In this document: piece by piece, positions 8,810 through 16,853 of the stretch
Layout: each line of letters starts with the position of its first letter
How positions within the stretch are numbered: the stretch's first letter is position 1
Origin: Pseudomonas pharyngis
GTDB lineage: Bacteria > Pseudomonadota > Gammaproteobacteria > Pseudomonadales > Pseudomonadaceae
Length of the DNA: 64,000 nt
Direction: 5' to 3'
Assembly (NCBI RefSeq): GCF_021602345.1
Contig: NZ_BQID01000004.1
Span: forward strand, 124,001 to 188,000
Made by a program: the position numbers and the translations under genes
Notes under the pieces: generated by a model
Database searches by the model: none
What the model saw: the letters and a program-made list of their open reading frames with translations, nothing else
Told to the model about the DNA's origin: nothing

Positions 8810-9050
8810 GCCGGGCTCCGAAGTCTCGCCCCATGGGATTGCGGGGACACCGTGGCTAGACGCTGCGCCCGGCAATCGAATCACAACGGCGCTGTGTATC
8901 GCAGTGTGTACGGCCCGACGCCCGACACATCCCGCGCACAAATCCGGCCCTTTGCGACACATCCGCGATACAGCCTGACGCTCAAATACGCCTGTCGATC
9001 GGCAACCCCGATCAAGCCTTTGAACTCACCTATCGCATCGGAGATACATC

Positions 9051-9254
9051 ATGACCAAGCGCTCGAAAACCTCCCTGACCCTCGGCCTCCTGCTTGCCGG
9101 TGGCCTGGCCCTGTCCAACGCGGCTTCGGCTTCCGAAGCGTTCAGCGTCAAGCAACTGGATCACGGCTACAGCCAGGCCCAGGCCAAGGCCGACACCGCG
9201 GAAAAAACCTCGGAAGGCAAATGCGGCGAAGGCAAGTGCGGCGCCGGCGAATAA
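9051..9254 (+). CDS. hvfA: HvfA-family precursor of a modified cysteine metallophore peptide
   Basis: A 67-residue protein with an N-terminal Sec signal peptide cleaved near ASA-SEAF, then the HvfA-like segment F-S-V-K-Q-L-D-H-G-Y, a short charged linker, and two tandem EGKCG motifs (cysteines C58 and C63) at the extreme C-terminus. In characterised HvfA/bufferin-2 peptides the EGKCG cysteines are converted to oxazolone-thioamide copper ligands by a DUF692 (MNIO) enzyme with a DUF2063 partner. Neither gene is adjacent here. GGAGA lies upstream of the ATG. An intrinsic terminator follows within 10 bases, then the HvfX-like gene. Family assignment is from motif pattern. Confidence 0.8.
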   Translation: MTKRSKTSLTLGLLLAGGLALSNAASASEAFSVKQLDHGYSQAQAKADTAEKTSEGKCGEGKCGAGE

Positions 9255-9262
9255 CCCTTTTC

Positions 9263-9291
9263 ACGGGGCACGTCGGTGCCCCGTTTTCTTT
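9263..9291 (+). terminator. Intrinsic terminator between hvfA and hvfX
   Basis: Perfect 9-bp stem ACGGGGCAC/GTGCCCCGT with loop GTCG and a TTTTCTTTT tail. It lies between the small precursor gene and the DoxX-type gene, so the precursor mRNA would be made in excess over the downstream gene. Confidence 0.85.
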
Positions 9292-9311
9292 TGAATGAAT
9301 GGAGCCTTCCC

Positions 9312-9827
9312 ATGACCACAGCTCTCTCGTCGGCCGTCAAAGGCCTGCACTGGAACCTCGACCGCGCCGGCCAGTGGCTCGCGCCGCTGACCTTGCGCCT
9401 GTTCATCGCCTGGGAGTTTTTCGAATCGGGGCTGGAGAAATTCAACGGCCAGAACTGGTTCGAAGACATTCAGGAGCGGTTCCCGTTTCCCTTCGACCAC
9501 TTGCCGGCCACGCTGAACTGGGAACTGTCGATGTGGGCAGAGCTGATCTGCGCGCTGGCGATCCTGATCGGATTCGGCACGCGGATTTCGGCGATTTCGC
9601 TGATTGTCGTGACCGTCGTCGCCACCGCTGCCGTGCACTGGCCGGCGGACTGGTCATCGTTGAGTGAACTGGCCCAAGGTTATGCGATCACCAACAAGGG
9701 CTTCGGCAACTTCAAGCTGCCGGCGATTTATTTGGCTGCGCTGCTGCCGCTGGTGTTTACCGGGGCCGGCAAGTTGAGCGTGGATGCGTGGCTGGCGCGG
9801 TTTTTCTGGAAACACGCCAGCCACTGA
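9312..9827 (+). CDS. hvfX: DoxX-family membrane protein, HvfX type
   Basis: A 171-residue integral membrane protein with about four hydrophobic helices. The DoxX signature [21 protein letters not shown] is at about residues 23-43, and [17 protein letters not shown] follows, a loop I associate with the HvfX/BufD branch found beside HvfA or BufA peptides. Those proteins are thought to assist peptide maturation or membrane handling, without a proven mechanism. GGAG lies 7 bases before the ATG. It follows hvfA across a terminator and converges with the L,D-transpeptidase gene, whose stop is only 4 bases away. Confidence 0.75.
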   Translation: MTTALSSAVKGLHWNLDRAGQWLAPLTLRLFIAWEFFESGLEKFNGQNWFEDIQERFPFPFDHLPATLNWELSMWAELICALAILIGFGTRISAISLIVVTVVATAAVHWPADWSSLSELAQGYAITNKGFGNFKLPAIYLAALLPLVFTGAGKLSVDAWLARFFWKHASH

Positions 9828-9830
9828 GGA

Positions 9831-11444
9831 TCAATGCGCCCGGTCCAGCCCGGCCAGCAACGCACTGTCCCGGCTGTAGATGTCCGGTGCGTAGAGCACA
9901 CGCCCCTGGCCGTCGACCTGTGCCGTCCAGTAAGTCATGAGGATCGGCACCGGATTGCTCAGGCGGAATTCATGGGTGGTGCCGGTGGCGAGCAAGGTGT
10001 CGGTGCGCGCCCTCTCCGCCGGGCTGAGCAGCAAATCGCGCAGCTTCATCGGATGCTCGACCCGCACGCAGCCGGAGCTGAACGCCCGTGGCCCCTTGTC
10101 GAACAGCGCCTTGCTCGGCGTGTCGTGCAGGTACACCGAAAACGGGTTGGGGAACCGAATGACCATTTGCCCCAGCGGGTTGCGTGGCCCGGCGTCCTGA
10201 CGCAGGAGGATGTTGCCGGGGTTGTCCCAGTCGATGTCGGCGGCGGCCAGCGGCTGGCCGTTGGCGTCGAGCACTTGCAGGTTCTGGCGGCTGAGGAAGG
10301 TCTGATCCTTGCGGATTTCCGGCAGCTTGTCTTCCTTCCAGATGGTCGGCGGCACGGTCCAGGTCGGGTTCAGCGTCAGGCGCGTGACCCGGGATTTGAG
10401 CAGCGGGGTCTGGCGTTCGGCGCGCCCGACCTGGGTGCGGGTCTGCCACACCGGCAGGCCGCCCTGATAAAGCGTCAGCTCGGCCGCGGCGACGTTGACC
10501 AACAGACCATCCGGCTCCATGTCCTGGGCCATCCAGCGGAAACGTTCTAGGTTGACCCGCAACTGTTCACGGCGAGTCAGCGGACTGATGTTGAGTTCGG
10601 CAATCGTTCCCGGCCCGACCACCCCGTCGGCCTGCAACGAATGGTTGGCCTGAAAACGCTTCACCGCCTCCACCAATACGCCGTGATAAGCGTTGTCCGG
10701 CGTGCCGACCACACTGCTCAGATAACCTTCGCTGTAGAGCCGGCGGGCCAGTTCCGGCACGCGTTTGTCTTCCATGTCCGGACGCAGCAACGGCCCATTG
10801 CCCACCGACGTCCACTGAGGCAGGGCTTGCAGGCGCTGCGCGGCATACAGATGACGCAGGTTCTGGTACTGCGCCAACTGCGGCCGGGCCAGATCGAAGG
10901 CGGCGGGAACGTTGTGCACGCCCGGCACGGCGATCGCCAGCAATTCGGCCTGCCGGTCGCGTGGCGTTTCGTCGGAATGCCACAGCGGTTCGAAGTGCGA
11001 TTGCAACAGGCGGCCGTAATGCAAATCCTGCAGGGCTTGCAGGTAATAGCGGCTGATCTCGATATCGGCGCACAGTTCGCCGTCCTGCGGGGCAGTGAGC
11101 GCTACCGGATAGCGTTTCGGGTTCAGGCCATCGTCGGCCAACAGCTGCAATTGCGCATGCAAGGCCGGCAATTGCCCGCCATCGGCCCACACTGGCAGCC
11201 AGTCCTGCTGCTGGTAGAACGCGCGCAACTGATCCAGCGACGGGCCGCTGAGGCTGGTGCCGATCGTCGGGCACGCCTGGGGCAGGCTGATCAGCGCAGC
11301 CTGCAACGGGCTCTGCGGTTCGATGGGCATTTCCGTCGGCACGGGCGGCAGCGTCGGAAGTTCCGGCAACGGTTCCTCGGCGCAAGCGACAAACGGCGCA
11401 GCGAGCAAACAAATGCTCAAGTAGCATGCGTACTTTTTGAACAA
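9831..11444 (-). CDS. YcbB/LdtD-type L,D-transpeptidase
   Basis: A 537-residue envelope protein that forms 3-3 cross-links in peptidoglycan (meso-DAP to meso-DAP). Order: signal peptide (about 1-22, ending in a cysteine that might be a lipobox), a Pro-rich linker, a scaffold domain, a peptidoglycan-binding domain (VEAVKRFQANHSLQADGVVGPGT), then the YkuD catalytic domain with LHDTPSKALF and the catalytic SSGCVRV cysteine, about residues 430-450. The reading starts with TTG, giving MFKKYACYLSIC; GGAG lies 8 bases upstream and I see no in-frame ATG near. It is divergent from another L,D-transpeptidase-fold gene at 11596. Confidence 0.88.
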   Translation of the reverse strand: MFKKYACYLSICLLAAPFVACAEEPLPELPTLPPVPTEMPIEPQSPLQAALISLPQACPTIGTSLSGPSLDQLRAFYQQQDWLPVWADGGQLPALHAQLQLLADDGLNPKRYPVALTAPQDGELCADIEISRYYLQALQDLHYGRLLQSHFEPLWHSDETPRDRQAELLAIAVPGVHNVPAAFDLARPQLAQYQNLRHLYAAQRLQALPQWTSVGNGPLLRPDMEDKRVPELARRLYSEGYLSSVVGTPDNAYHGVLVEAVKRFQANHSLQADGVVGPGTIAELNISPLTRREQLRVNLERFRWMAQDMEPDGLLVNVAAAELTLYQGGLPVWQTRTQVGRAERQTPLLKSRVTRLTLNPTWTVPPTIWKEDKLPEIRKDQTFLSRQNLQVLDANGQPLAAADIDWDNPGNILLRQDAGPRNPLGQMVIRFPNPFSVYLHDTPSKALFDKGPRAFSSGCVRVEHPMKLRDLLLSPAERARTDTLLATGTTHEFRLSNPVPILMTYWTAQVDGQGRVLYAPDIYSRDSALLAGLDRAH

Positions 11445-11595
11445 CTGCTTTACTCCAATCCATGGCCGTCTTGATTGACGGTCAACCTTACCTCAGGTGC
11501 GGTGCACAGTCAGGCCCGATTCGCGGGCTTGCCGGGAACGACTGGACGTCAGGAGCCTAAGTGCCAAACAAGTAGCAAGTGGAGACTCACTTTAA

Positions 11596-12309
11596 ATGTT
11601 GACGTTTTTGCGCCGACTTCTGCTGACTGCCACCGCCCTTGGCGTGCTGACCAGCCCAGCCTTTGCCGCCGGCACCTCTTCGCCGGTTCTCTACACCAGC
11701 CTCGCGCACGCCGCTCCGGAACTCAATCCCCAGGCGCTGAAAGGTGCCTTGAGCGCCATGCAATGTGCGATCAACAACGGCGCGAAGCAGTCTCGTCATC
11801 TGGCGATCATCGACTATTCGCAGCCGTCCACCGAGCGCCGGTTGTGGATCTTCGACCTGACCCGGAAAAAACTGGTGCTGCGCGATCTGGTCGCCCACGG
11901 CTCGAACTCCGGGGAAAATTTCGCCACCCGGTTCTCCAACCGTGAAGGCAGTTTCCAGTCCAGCCTCGGCCTGTTCCGGACCCAGGAAAGTTACCAGGGC
12001 ACCCACGGTTACTCGCTGCGCATGGACGGTCTGGAACCGGGCATCAACGACATGGCCCGCGACCGCGCCATCGTGATCCATGCCGCCGACTACGTGAACC
12101 CGTTCTGGAGCAAACGTACCGGCCGCTTGGGCCGCAGCCAGGGTTGCCCGGCGGTGCGACCGCAGGTTGCCAAACGGGTGATCGACAGCCTGAAGAACGG
12201 CCAATTCATGTTCTCCTGGTACCCGGATCAGCAGTGGCTGAAATCCTCGCCGTACCTCAACTGCCAGCCACAACAGATCGCGAGCATTCTCAGCACTCAC
12301 GCCAGCTGA
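11596..12309 (+). CDS. Murein L,D-transpeptidase catalytic-domain family protein
   Basis: A 237-residue exported protein with a signal peptide (MLTFLRRLLLTATALGVLTSPAFA) and a single YkuD_2-type domain. Catalytic features are HGSNSGE near the start of the domain, IHAADYV, and the GRSQGCPAV cysteine motif. Such proteins are predicted to cut or transfer peptidoglycan stem peptides in the periplasm; the exact activity is not established. It is divergent from the larger YcbB-type enzyme, with a 150-base shared upstream region. A short REP-like hairpin follows. Confidence 0.85.
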   Translation: MLTFLRRLLLTATALGVLTSPAFAAGTSSPVLYTSLAHAAPELNPQALKGALSAMQCAINNGAKQSRHLAIIDYSQPSTERRLWIFDLTRKKLVLRDLVAHGSNSGENFATRFSNREGSFQSSLGLFRTQESYQGTHGYSLRMDGLEPGINDMARDRAIVIHAADYVNPFWSKRTGRLGRSQGCPAVRPQVAKRVIDSLKNGQFMFSWYPDQQWLKSSPYLNCQPQQIASILSTHAS

Positions 12310-12314
12310 ATACT

Positions 12315-12340
12315 CTGTGGGAGTGCGCTGGCTCCCACAG
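12315..12340. repeat. REP-like hairpin
   Basis: CTGTGGGAG and CTCCCACAG (9 bp, perfect) around an 8-base loop. This is the core of the Pseudomonas TGTGGGAGC repeat reduced to a single hairpin. It may act as a terminator-like element after the L,D-transpeptidase gene, although no T-run follows. Confidence 0.7.
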
Positions 12341-12350
12341 GTTCGGTTTA

Positions 12351-12364
12351 TTACAGATTTGTCA
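12351..12364. promoter_or_regulatory. Candidate CopR/CusR-type box
   Basis: TTACAGATTTGTCA fits the TGACAANNTTGTCA pattern of copper-responsive OmpR-family regulators at 10 of the 12 conserved positions. It lies 92 bases before the DUF2790/PtrA-like gene that heads the copRS run, so it would allow autoregulation. The match is by eye and unscored. Confidence 0.5.
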
Positions 12365-12456
12365 TCGAGTTGTCGGTTTGCCGAGCGGATCGCCCGGTAG
12401 CTTGAAGTTGTCCCGGCCAGAACGCCGATCAACTTCAACGATTCGAGTGACTCATC

Positions 12457-12714
12457 ATGAAAACCCTGATCCTCGCCTTCACCGCCCTCCTCGCTACCGG
12501 TTCCGTGTTCGCCGCACCTGCGCCGGACGCTGCCGTCATTCATGACAAAACCGGCTTCTTCGTGCACCTGGATGTCGACAAAGTCCTCTCCAGCACCGAT
12601 ATTTCCCAGGCCTGCGGCGTGATCCCCGCGCAGCTCGACTACCTCGACCACCAGGGCCGTGAACATGTGCTGGACTATCAAGTGCAAGGCAGCGGCTGCA
12701 CCAACGACCATTGA
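12457..12714 (+). CDS. DUF2790 periplasmic protein, PtrA-like
   Basis: An 85-residue protein with a signal peptide (MKTLILAFTALLATGSVFAAP) and the DUF2790 core: VHLDVDKVLSSTDISQACGVIPAQLDYLDHQG and a final GSGC. It shares the CG-(V/I)-(V/I)-P and YLD signatures with the DUF2790 protein in the cyanate operon. In P. aeruginosa the DUF2790 protein PtrA lies next to copR-copS and is induced by copper; the gene order here is the same. It ends 12 bases before the response regulator and is probably co-transcribed with it. Metal binding is inferred, not visible. Confidence 0.82.
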   Translation: MKTLILAFTALLATGSVFAAPAPDAAVIHDKTGFFVHLDVDKVLSSTDISQACGVIPAQLDYLDHQGREHVLDYQVQGSGCTNDH

Positions 12715-12726
12715 GGCGCAGTAGCC

Positions 12727-13398
12727 ATGAATATCCTTGTTGTCGAAGACGAACCGAAGGCCGGCAATTACTTGCTCAACGGCCTGCAGGAACTGGGCTA
12801 CAGCGTGAGCCTGGCCCGGGACGGCGCCGACGGTCTGCACCTGGCGCTGGAGTTCGACTTCGACGTGATCGTGCTGGACGTGATGATGCCGAAAATGGAT
12901 GGCTGGGAAGTGCTGCGCCGGCTGCGCAAGGAAACCGACACGCCGGTGCTGTTCCTGACTGCCCGCGACGACATCGCCGACCGGGTCAAAGGCCTGGAAC
13001 TAGGCGCCGACGATTACCTGATCAAGCCGTTTTCCTTCGCCGAACTGGTGGCGCGCCTGCGCACCCTGACCCGGCGCGGGCCGATCCATGAAGATGAGCA
13101 ATTGCAGGTGGCCGATCTGCAGATCGACGTGCTCAAGCGTCGGGTCAGCCGCGCCGGCAACCGGATCACCCTGACCAACAAGGAATTCGCCCTGCTGCAA
13201 CTGTTCGCCACCCACACAGGGCAAGTGCTGTCGCGCTCGCTGATCGCCTCGCGAGTGTGGGACATGAATTTCGACAGCGACACCAACGTGGTCGATGTCG
13301 CCGTGCGCCGCCTGCGGGCGAAAATCGACGATCCGTTCCCGCTCAAGCTGATCCACAGCGTGCGCGGCATCGGCTACCGCTTCGATACCCAGCCATGA
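12727..13398 (+). CDS. copR: Copper/heavy-metal response regulator, OmpR family
   Basis: A 223-residue response regulator. The receiver domain has the acidic pocket (VVEDEP), phospho-acceptor D51 in [13 protein letters not shown], and K100 in [10 protein letters not shown]. The C-terminal winged helix ends in [17 protein letters not shown] and IRGIGYRF-type sequence. It matches the CopR/CusR/CzcR heavy-metal group; the adjacent PtrA-like gene and CusR-type box favour copper. Its TGA overlaps the kinase ATG (ATGA), so the two are translationally coupled. Confidence 0.87.
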   Translation: MNILVVEDEPKAGNYLLNGLQELGYSVSLARDGADGLHLALEFDFDVIVLDVMMPKMDGWEVLRRLRKETDTPVLFLTARDDIADRVKGLELGADDYLIKPFSFAELVARLRTLTRRGPIHEDEQLQVADLQIDVLKRRVSRAGNRITLTNKEFALLQLFATHTGQVLSRSLIASRVWDMNFDSDTNVVDVAVRRLRAKIDDPFPLKLIHSVRGIGYRFDTQP

Positions 13399-14801
13399 AA
13401 GTCGCCGGCACGTATTCCCTGACCTTGCGCCTGGCGCTGGTCTTCGCCGTGCTTGCCTTCGCCGCTCTGGCAGGCCTGGGCGCGGCACTGTACAACCAGC
13501 TGGAAGCAGCTCTGATTCGCCGCGACGACATCCAGTTGGTCAGTCGCGTCGATCAGTTGCGCACCTTCCTCAACGACAGCAACACCCTGGAGCTGATCAA
13601 GAACAAGCCGGCGCTGTTTCAGAACATGCTCGGCAACCGCGAAGCCTTGCTGACCATCGGCGCCCCCGGCCAGCCGCCGCTGCTGGTGGTCAACCCCGGC
13701 AACCTCGCCACCCCGAACTTGCCCGCCGTACCGATCGATCATCCGATGGCCCTGAGCGATGTACAGCACTTGCCGAGCGTCGACGGTGTGCCGTTTTCGG
13801 CGGTGGCGGCGACCATCGACTCGGGCGATCTGGGCAACCTGCAGGTGCTCACCGGACGCCTGATGACCGAGCGCACGGCAATGCTCGCCAATTACCGGCT
13901 CAGCGTGTACGGCCTCGCTTCATTGGCAGCGATTGTGCTGGCGCTGGTCGGCTGCCTGCTGGTGTATCGCGGTTTACTGCCATTGCGGCGGATTGCCCGG
14001 CATGCCCACGGGATCGGCATCGCCAACCTCGGCGAACGCCTCGACCGCCACGGCACGCCCCGGGAATTGCAGCCGATGATCGAAGCGTTCAACGCGATGC
14101 TTGACCGGCTCGACCGAGGGGTTGCGCAACTGAGCCAGGTCTCCACCGACATGGCCCACGAACTGCGCACGCCGATCAACAACCTGCTCGGCGAAACCCA
14201 GGTCGCCCTGCAACAGAACCGCAGCGTCGACGCCTATCAACAGTTGCTCGCCTCCAACGTCGAAGAACTCGAACGGCTGGCGCGGATGCTCGACAACATG
14301 CTGTTTCTCGCCCGCACCGACCCGGCCAGCGCGCTGAGTCAGCGTCAGGAACTGGACGCCGGTGATGAGATGCAACGCATTGCCGATTACTTCGAAGGGC
14401 TGGCCGCCGATGTCGGCGTCACCATCGAGGCCAGTGGCAGCGGTGTGATCTGGGCAGAGCCGATGCTGCTGCGCCGAGCGCTGGCCAATCTGTGCGCCAA
14501 TGCGATCAAGTACGGCGCGGCGGATTCGACGTTGCAGGTCGAGGCCGTGGCTGAAGCGGACGGCAGTTATCTGCGGGTACGCAATCAGGGCGCGACCATT
14601 CCTGCCGAACACCTGTCGCGGCTGTTCGAACGCTTCTACCGCGTCGATCCGTCCCGCGAGCGCTCGGCCCAATCCAACGGGCTGGGCCTGTCGATTGTGG
14701 CGACCATCATGCAATTGCATCAGGGCCGCTACAGCGTCAGCAGCGCCGACGGGATCACCTGCTTTGAACTGTTCTTTCCGGCCCGACAACCCCGCGACTG
14801 A
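13395..14801 (+). CDS. copS: Heavy-metal sensor histidine kinase
   Basis: A 468-residue membrane sensor kinase, partner of the preceding regulator. Two membrane helices (about 10-30 and 170-190) flank a periplasmic sensor of about 140 residues; a HAMP linker follows, then the H-box [15 protein letters not shown] with phospho-acceptor H255. ATP-binding boxes are [12 protein letters not shown] (N box) and SNGLGLSIV (G box). The IrlS/CusS/CopS family senses periplasmic copper or silver. The start codon overlaps the copR stop. A REPIN follows the gene. Confidence 0.85.
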   Translation: MKVAGTYSLTLRLALVFAVLAFAALAGLGAALYNQLEAALIRRDDIQLVSRVDQLRTFLNDSNTLELIKNKPALFQNMLGNREALLTIGAPGQPPLLVVNPGNLATPNLPAVPIDHPMALSDVQHLPSVDGVPFSAVAATIDSGDLGNLQVLTGRLMTERTAMLANYRLSVYGLASLAAIVLALVGCLLVYRGLLPLRRIARHAHGIGIANLGERLDRHGTPRELQPMIEAFNAMLDRLDRGVAQLSQVSTDMAHELRTPINNLLGETQVALQQNRSVDAYQQLLASNVEELERLARMLDNMLFLARTDPASALSQRQELDAGDEMQRIADYFEGLAADVGVTIEASGSGVIWAEPMLLRRALANLCANAIKYGAADSTLQVEAVAEADGSYLRVRNQGATIPAEHLSRLFERFYRVDPSRERSAQSNGLGLSIVATIMQLHQGRYSVSSADGITCFELFFPARQPRD

Positions 14802-14814
14802 TTTCGCCAAAGTG

Positions 14815-14912
14815 TCCCTGTGGGAGCGAACTGCTTGCGAATGCGTTGGGTCAGGCACTGATGAAACTGGCTGACCGGGCGTTAACGCGAGCAGGCTCGC
14901 TCCTACTAGGGA
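14815..14912. repeat. REPIN (inverted REP pair)
   Basis: A left copy TCCCTGTGGGAGCGAACTGC and a right copy in inverse orientation (GAGCAGGCTCGCTCCTAC, 14889-14906), about 50 bases apart. The arms are imperfectly matched (GCGAACTGCTTGCGAA versus GCGAGCCTGCTCGCG), indicating a diverged element. It lies between the convergent copS and SleB-like genes. Confidence 0.8.
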
Positions 14913-14946
14913 AATGGCGGCGCCATTGTGTGCGGGAAGTCTGCGC

Positions 14947-15567
14947 CTAACGCGCATCCCCGCCTGCGGGTTTGTAGAACAGGAATTTCCTGGTCTCGGC
15001 GGTCTTTCTGTATTCCTTGGCCCAGCTCGGATGAACGTTGCGGTCGTGGAAATACAGCGCGCCGCGGGTGCGGTCGGTGAGCTGGCGGTTCAGGGCCTTG
15101 CCGGCGATTTCCTTGGCCAGCGCGTATTCGGCGTCCTCCTTGACCTGATCCGGACGCCCGTCGCACCACCAGGAAAACTGGCAACTCCTGGTTTCCGAGC
15201 CCTGCTTGACCACCTCGCAGACCGTGCCCGGAAAGCCGTCATGCCCGAGACGGTTCATCACCACACTGGCCACGCCTTCCATGTCGGCGGTGTCCTTGCC
15301 CTTGGCTTCCCAATAGATACTGCGTGCCAGACAGGTGATCGGATCGTCCAGCGGCGCAGCGCCGGCGGGGTCGACCGCCTGGGCTTCGGTCGGGGTGATG
15401 GCTTCGGATTTGGGTGCCGGGGGCGCGTCGGGTTTGTCGGCCGCTTTCTCTTCCAGTACTTCGGCTTTCGCTTCGGCCTTTTCCTTGATCGGCACCTGAT
15501 CGGTGGCCAGTGCCGTACCACTCAACAGGGTCAACGCAAGACAGCAAAGCAAACCGTTCAATCCCAT
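14947..15567 (-). CDS. SleB-type cell wall hydrolase
   Basis: A 206-residue exported protein. A signal peptide (MGLNGLLCCLALTLLSGTALA) is followed by an acidic, Ala/Pro/Lys-rich linker (about 22-75) and a Hydrolase_2 (SleB) domain, marked by LARSIYWEAKGKDTADMEGVASVVMNR, SCQFSWWCDG and ALYFHDRNVHPSWA. The family are lytic transglycosylase-like peptidoglycan hydrolases. The start is the ATG closest to GGAAGA; an ATG two codons earlier is possible. It is divergent from the CAP-domain gene. Outside Bacillus the family's role is poorly known. Confidence 0.83.
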   Translation of the reverse strand: MGLNGLLCCLALTLLSGTALATDQVPIKEKAEAKAEVLEEKAADKPDAPPAPKSEAITPTEAQAVDPAGAAPLDDPITCLARSIYWEAKGKDTADMEGVASVVMNRLGHDGFPGTVCEVVKQGSETRSCQFSWWCDGRPDQVKEDAEYALAKEIAGKALNRQLTDRTRGALYFHDRNVHPSWAKEYRKTAETRKFLFYKPAGGDAR

Positions 15568-15766
15568 GATCATTCTTCCGGCAGGGCCCGCTGCGGGCAA
15601 AGTGTTACGTGGTTGAGACGCCCGGTTTCCGGGGTCTTCGCAGAGTGTAGACGGCAAATTGCACGGAATCGTTCTGTAGAAAAATCAGCGTCGTGAAGAA
15701 AAAGACATTGCACCAACCGGGGCCCTTTCGCGCATGATGTGCGCACTCAGCCCAAGGGAGATTTCC

Positions 15767-16618
15767 ATGCGCTTCATGCCATCCGTTCTGCGACTCGCCG
15801 CGTTGTCCGTGGGCCTGGCGCTGGCCACTTCGGCCATGGCCACCGACGAGTCGCAATTGATCGAATCGATCAACAGCTACCGCAGCCAGCCGCAGCGTTG
15901 TGGCAGCCAGGCGTCCAGCGAATTGCCGCCGCTGTCGGCCGATCCGCGCCTGATTCTGCCGGCCACCGGCGTGGTGGATTTGCAGCAGGCGATGTCCAGC
16001 GCTCGCTACCCGATGGTCAACGTGCAGGCGATCACCCTGAACGGACCACGGGACGCGGCGTCGGCGATGAAGGCGATTCAGGAGAGCTTCTGTCAGGTGG
16101 TGCTGGATCCGCAGTTCGTCGATATCGGTGTCAGTCGCGCCGACCGTGACTGGCGCATCACTCTGGCCCGACCGCTGCTGTCGGCCCGCCTCGGCGACGG
16201 TCAGGCGGAAGGCCAGAAACTCCTCGAACAACTCAATGCCGCCCGCGCCCAACCGCGCCAGTGCGGCAGTCAGGCATTCGCGGCGACCACGCCGCTGGCA
16301 TGGAACGCCGTGCTTGGCGGCGTTGCCCAGGAACACAGCCGCGAGATGGCCAACAACAATTATTTCGACCACAAGGACCGCAACGGCGGCACTCCCGGCG
16401 ACCGCGCCGAACTGGCCGGCTACAGCGGCCAGCAGGTCGGCGAGAACATCGCCGCCGGGCAGGACACGGTGCAGAAGGTCGTCGCCGGCTGGCTCGCCAG
16501 CCCCGGCCATTGCGCCAACCTGATGAACCCGCAGTACCGCGAACTGGGCGCTGCGTACGCAGTCGATCCGAAGAGCAGCGCCGGGATCTACTGGACCGCG
16601 ATGTTTGGCGGGGAGTAA
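15767..16618 (+). CDS. CAP-domain (SCP/PR-1-like) secreted protein
   Basis: A 283-residue protein with a signal peptide ending AMATDE and two related halves. The C-terminal half carries the CAP signatures: LAWNAVLGGVAQEHSREMANNNYFDHKDRNG (predicted catalytic-like His/Glu) and GQQVGENIAAGQDTVQKVVAGWLASPGHCANLMNP. The N-terminal half repeats the entry pattern (LLEQLNAARAQPRQCGSQ resembles LIESINSYRSQPQRCGSQ) but lacks the CAP core, suggesting an internal duplication. I start at the ATG after GGGAGA, 11 codons into the open frame. The function of bacterial CAP proteins is unclear. Confidence 0.85.
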   Translation: MRFMPSVLRLAALSVGLALATSAMATDESQLIESINSYRSQPQRCGSQASSELPPLSADPRLILPATGVVDLQQAMSSARYPMVNVQAITLNGPRDAASAMKAIQESFCQVVLDPQFVDIGVSRADRDWRITLARPLLSARLGDGQAEGQKLLEQLNAARAQPRQCGSQAFAATTPLAWNAVLGGVAQEHSREMANNNYFDHKDRNGGTPGDRAELAGYSGQQVGENIAAGQDTVQKVVAGWLASPGHCANLMNPQYRELGAAYAVDPKSSAGIYWTAMFGGE

Positions 16619-16626
16619 ACCTCAAG

Positions 16627-16652
16627 GCATCCTCCCCATTAGGGGAGGATGC
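16627..16652. repeat. Perfect hairpin after the CAP gene
   Basis: An 11-bp perfect stem (GCATCCTCCCC with its complement) and loop ATTA, eight bases after the CAP-gene stop. No T-run follows, so it is not a classical terminator; the canonical one stands 15 bases further on. It may protect the 3' end of the mRNA. Confidence 0.6.
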
Positions 16653-16666
16653 AAAATGCAGGCAAT

Positions 16667-16697
16667 AAAAAACCGGAGCCAGGCTCCGGTTTTTTTA
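16667..16697. terminator. Bidirectional intrinsic terminator
   Basis: ACCGGAG and CTCCGGT around CCAGG, with A-run on the left and T-run on the right. It can end the CAP gene on the plus strand and the cio operon on the minus strand, where the DUF2474 stop is 4 bases away. Confidence 0.9.
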
Positions 16698-16700
16698 TGC

Positions 16701-16853
16701 TCAGTGAGTTCTCATCCCCGCCGCGTACATCGCCAGTTTCAGCAGGCTCGCCACCACCGCCAGCGAAACCACGCTGCCGGACCAGATCAACAGCAACCAG
16801 CCCAGGCGTTTGTACCAGCGGCTTTTCACTTCACGCATCTCAATGGTAGCCAT
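16701..16853 (-). CDS. DUF2474 small membrane subunit of the cio oxidase
   Basis: A 50-residue protein reading MATIEMREVKSRWYKRLGWL, then one hydrophobic helix (LLLIWSGSVVSLAVVASLL) and a short tail ending AAGMRTH. This is the DUF2474 pattern (basic WxxRLGW entry plus one helix). Its ATG lies inside the 3' end of cioB, overlapping it by 14 bases, so it is translationally coupled. It is the analogue of CydX, the small third subunit of cytochrome bd; a stabilising role is inferred from size, topology and position. Easily missed because of its length. Confidence 0.85.
   Translation of the reverse strand: MATIEMREVKSRWYKRLGWLLLIWSGSVVSLAVVASLLKLAMYAAGMRTH

Noticed and set aside
16627-16652. Hairpin after the CAP gene as a terminator
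   Set aside because: The stem is perfect but no T-run follows; a proper terminator stands at 16667-16697, so it is listed only as a hairpin.
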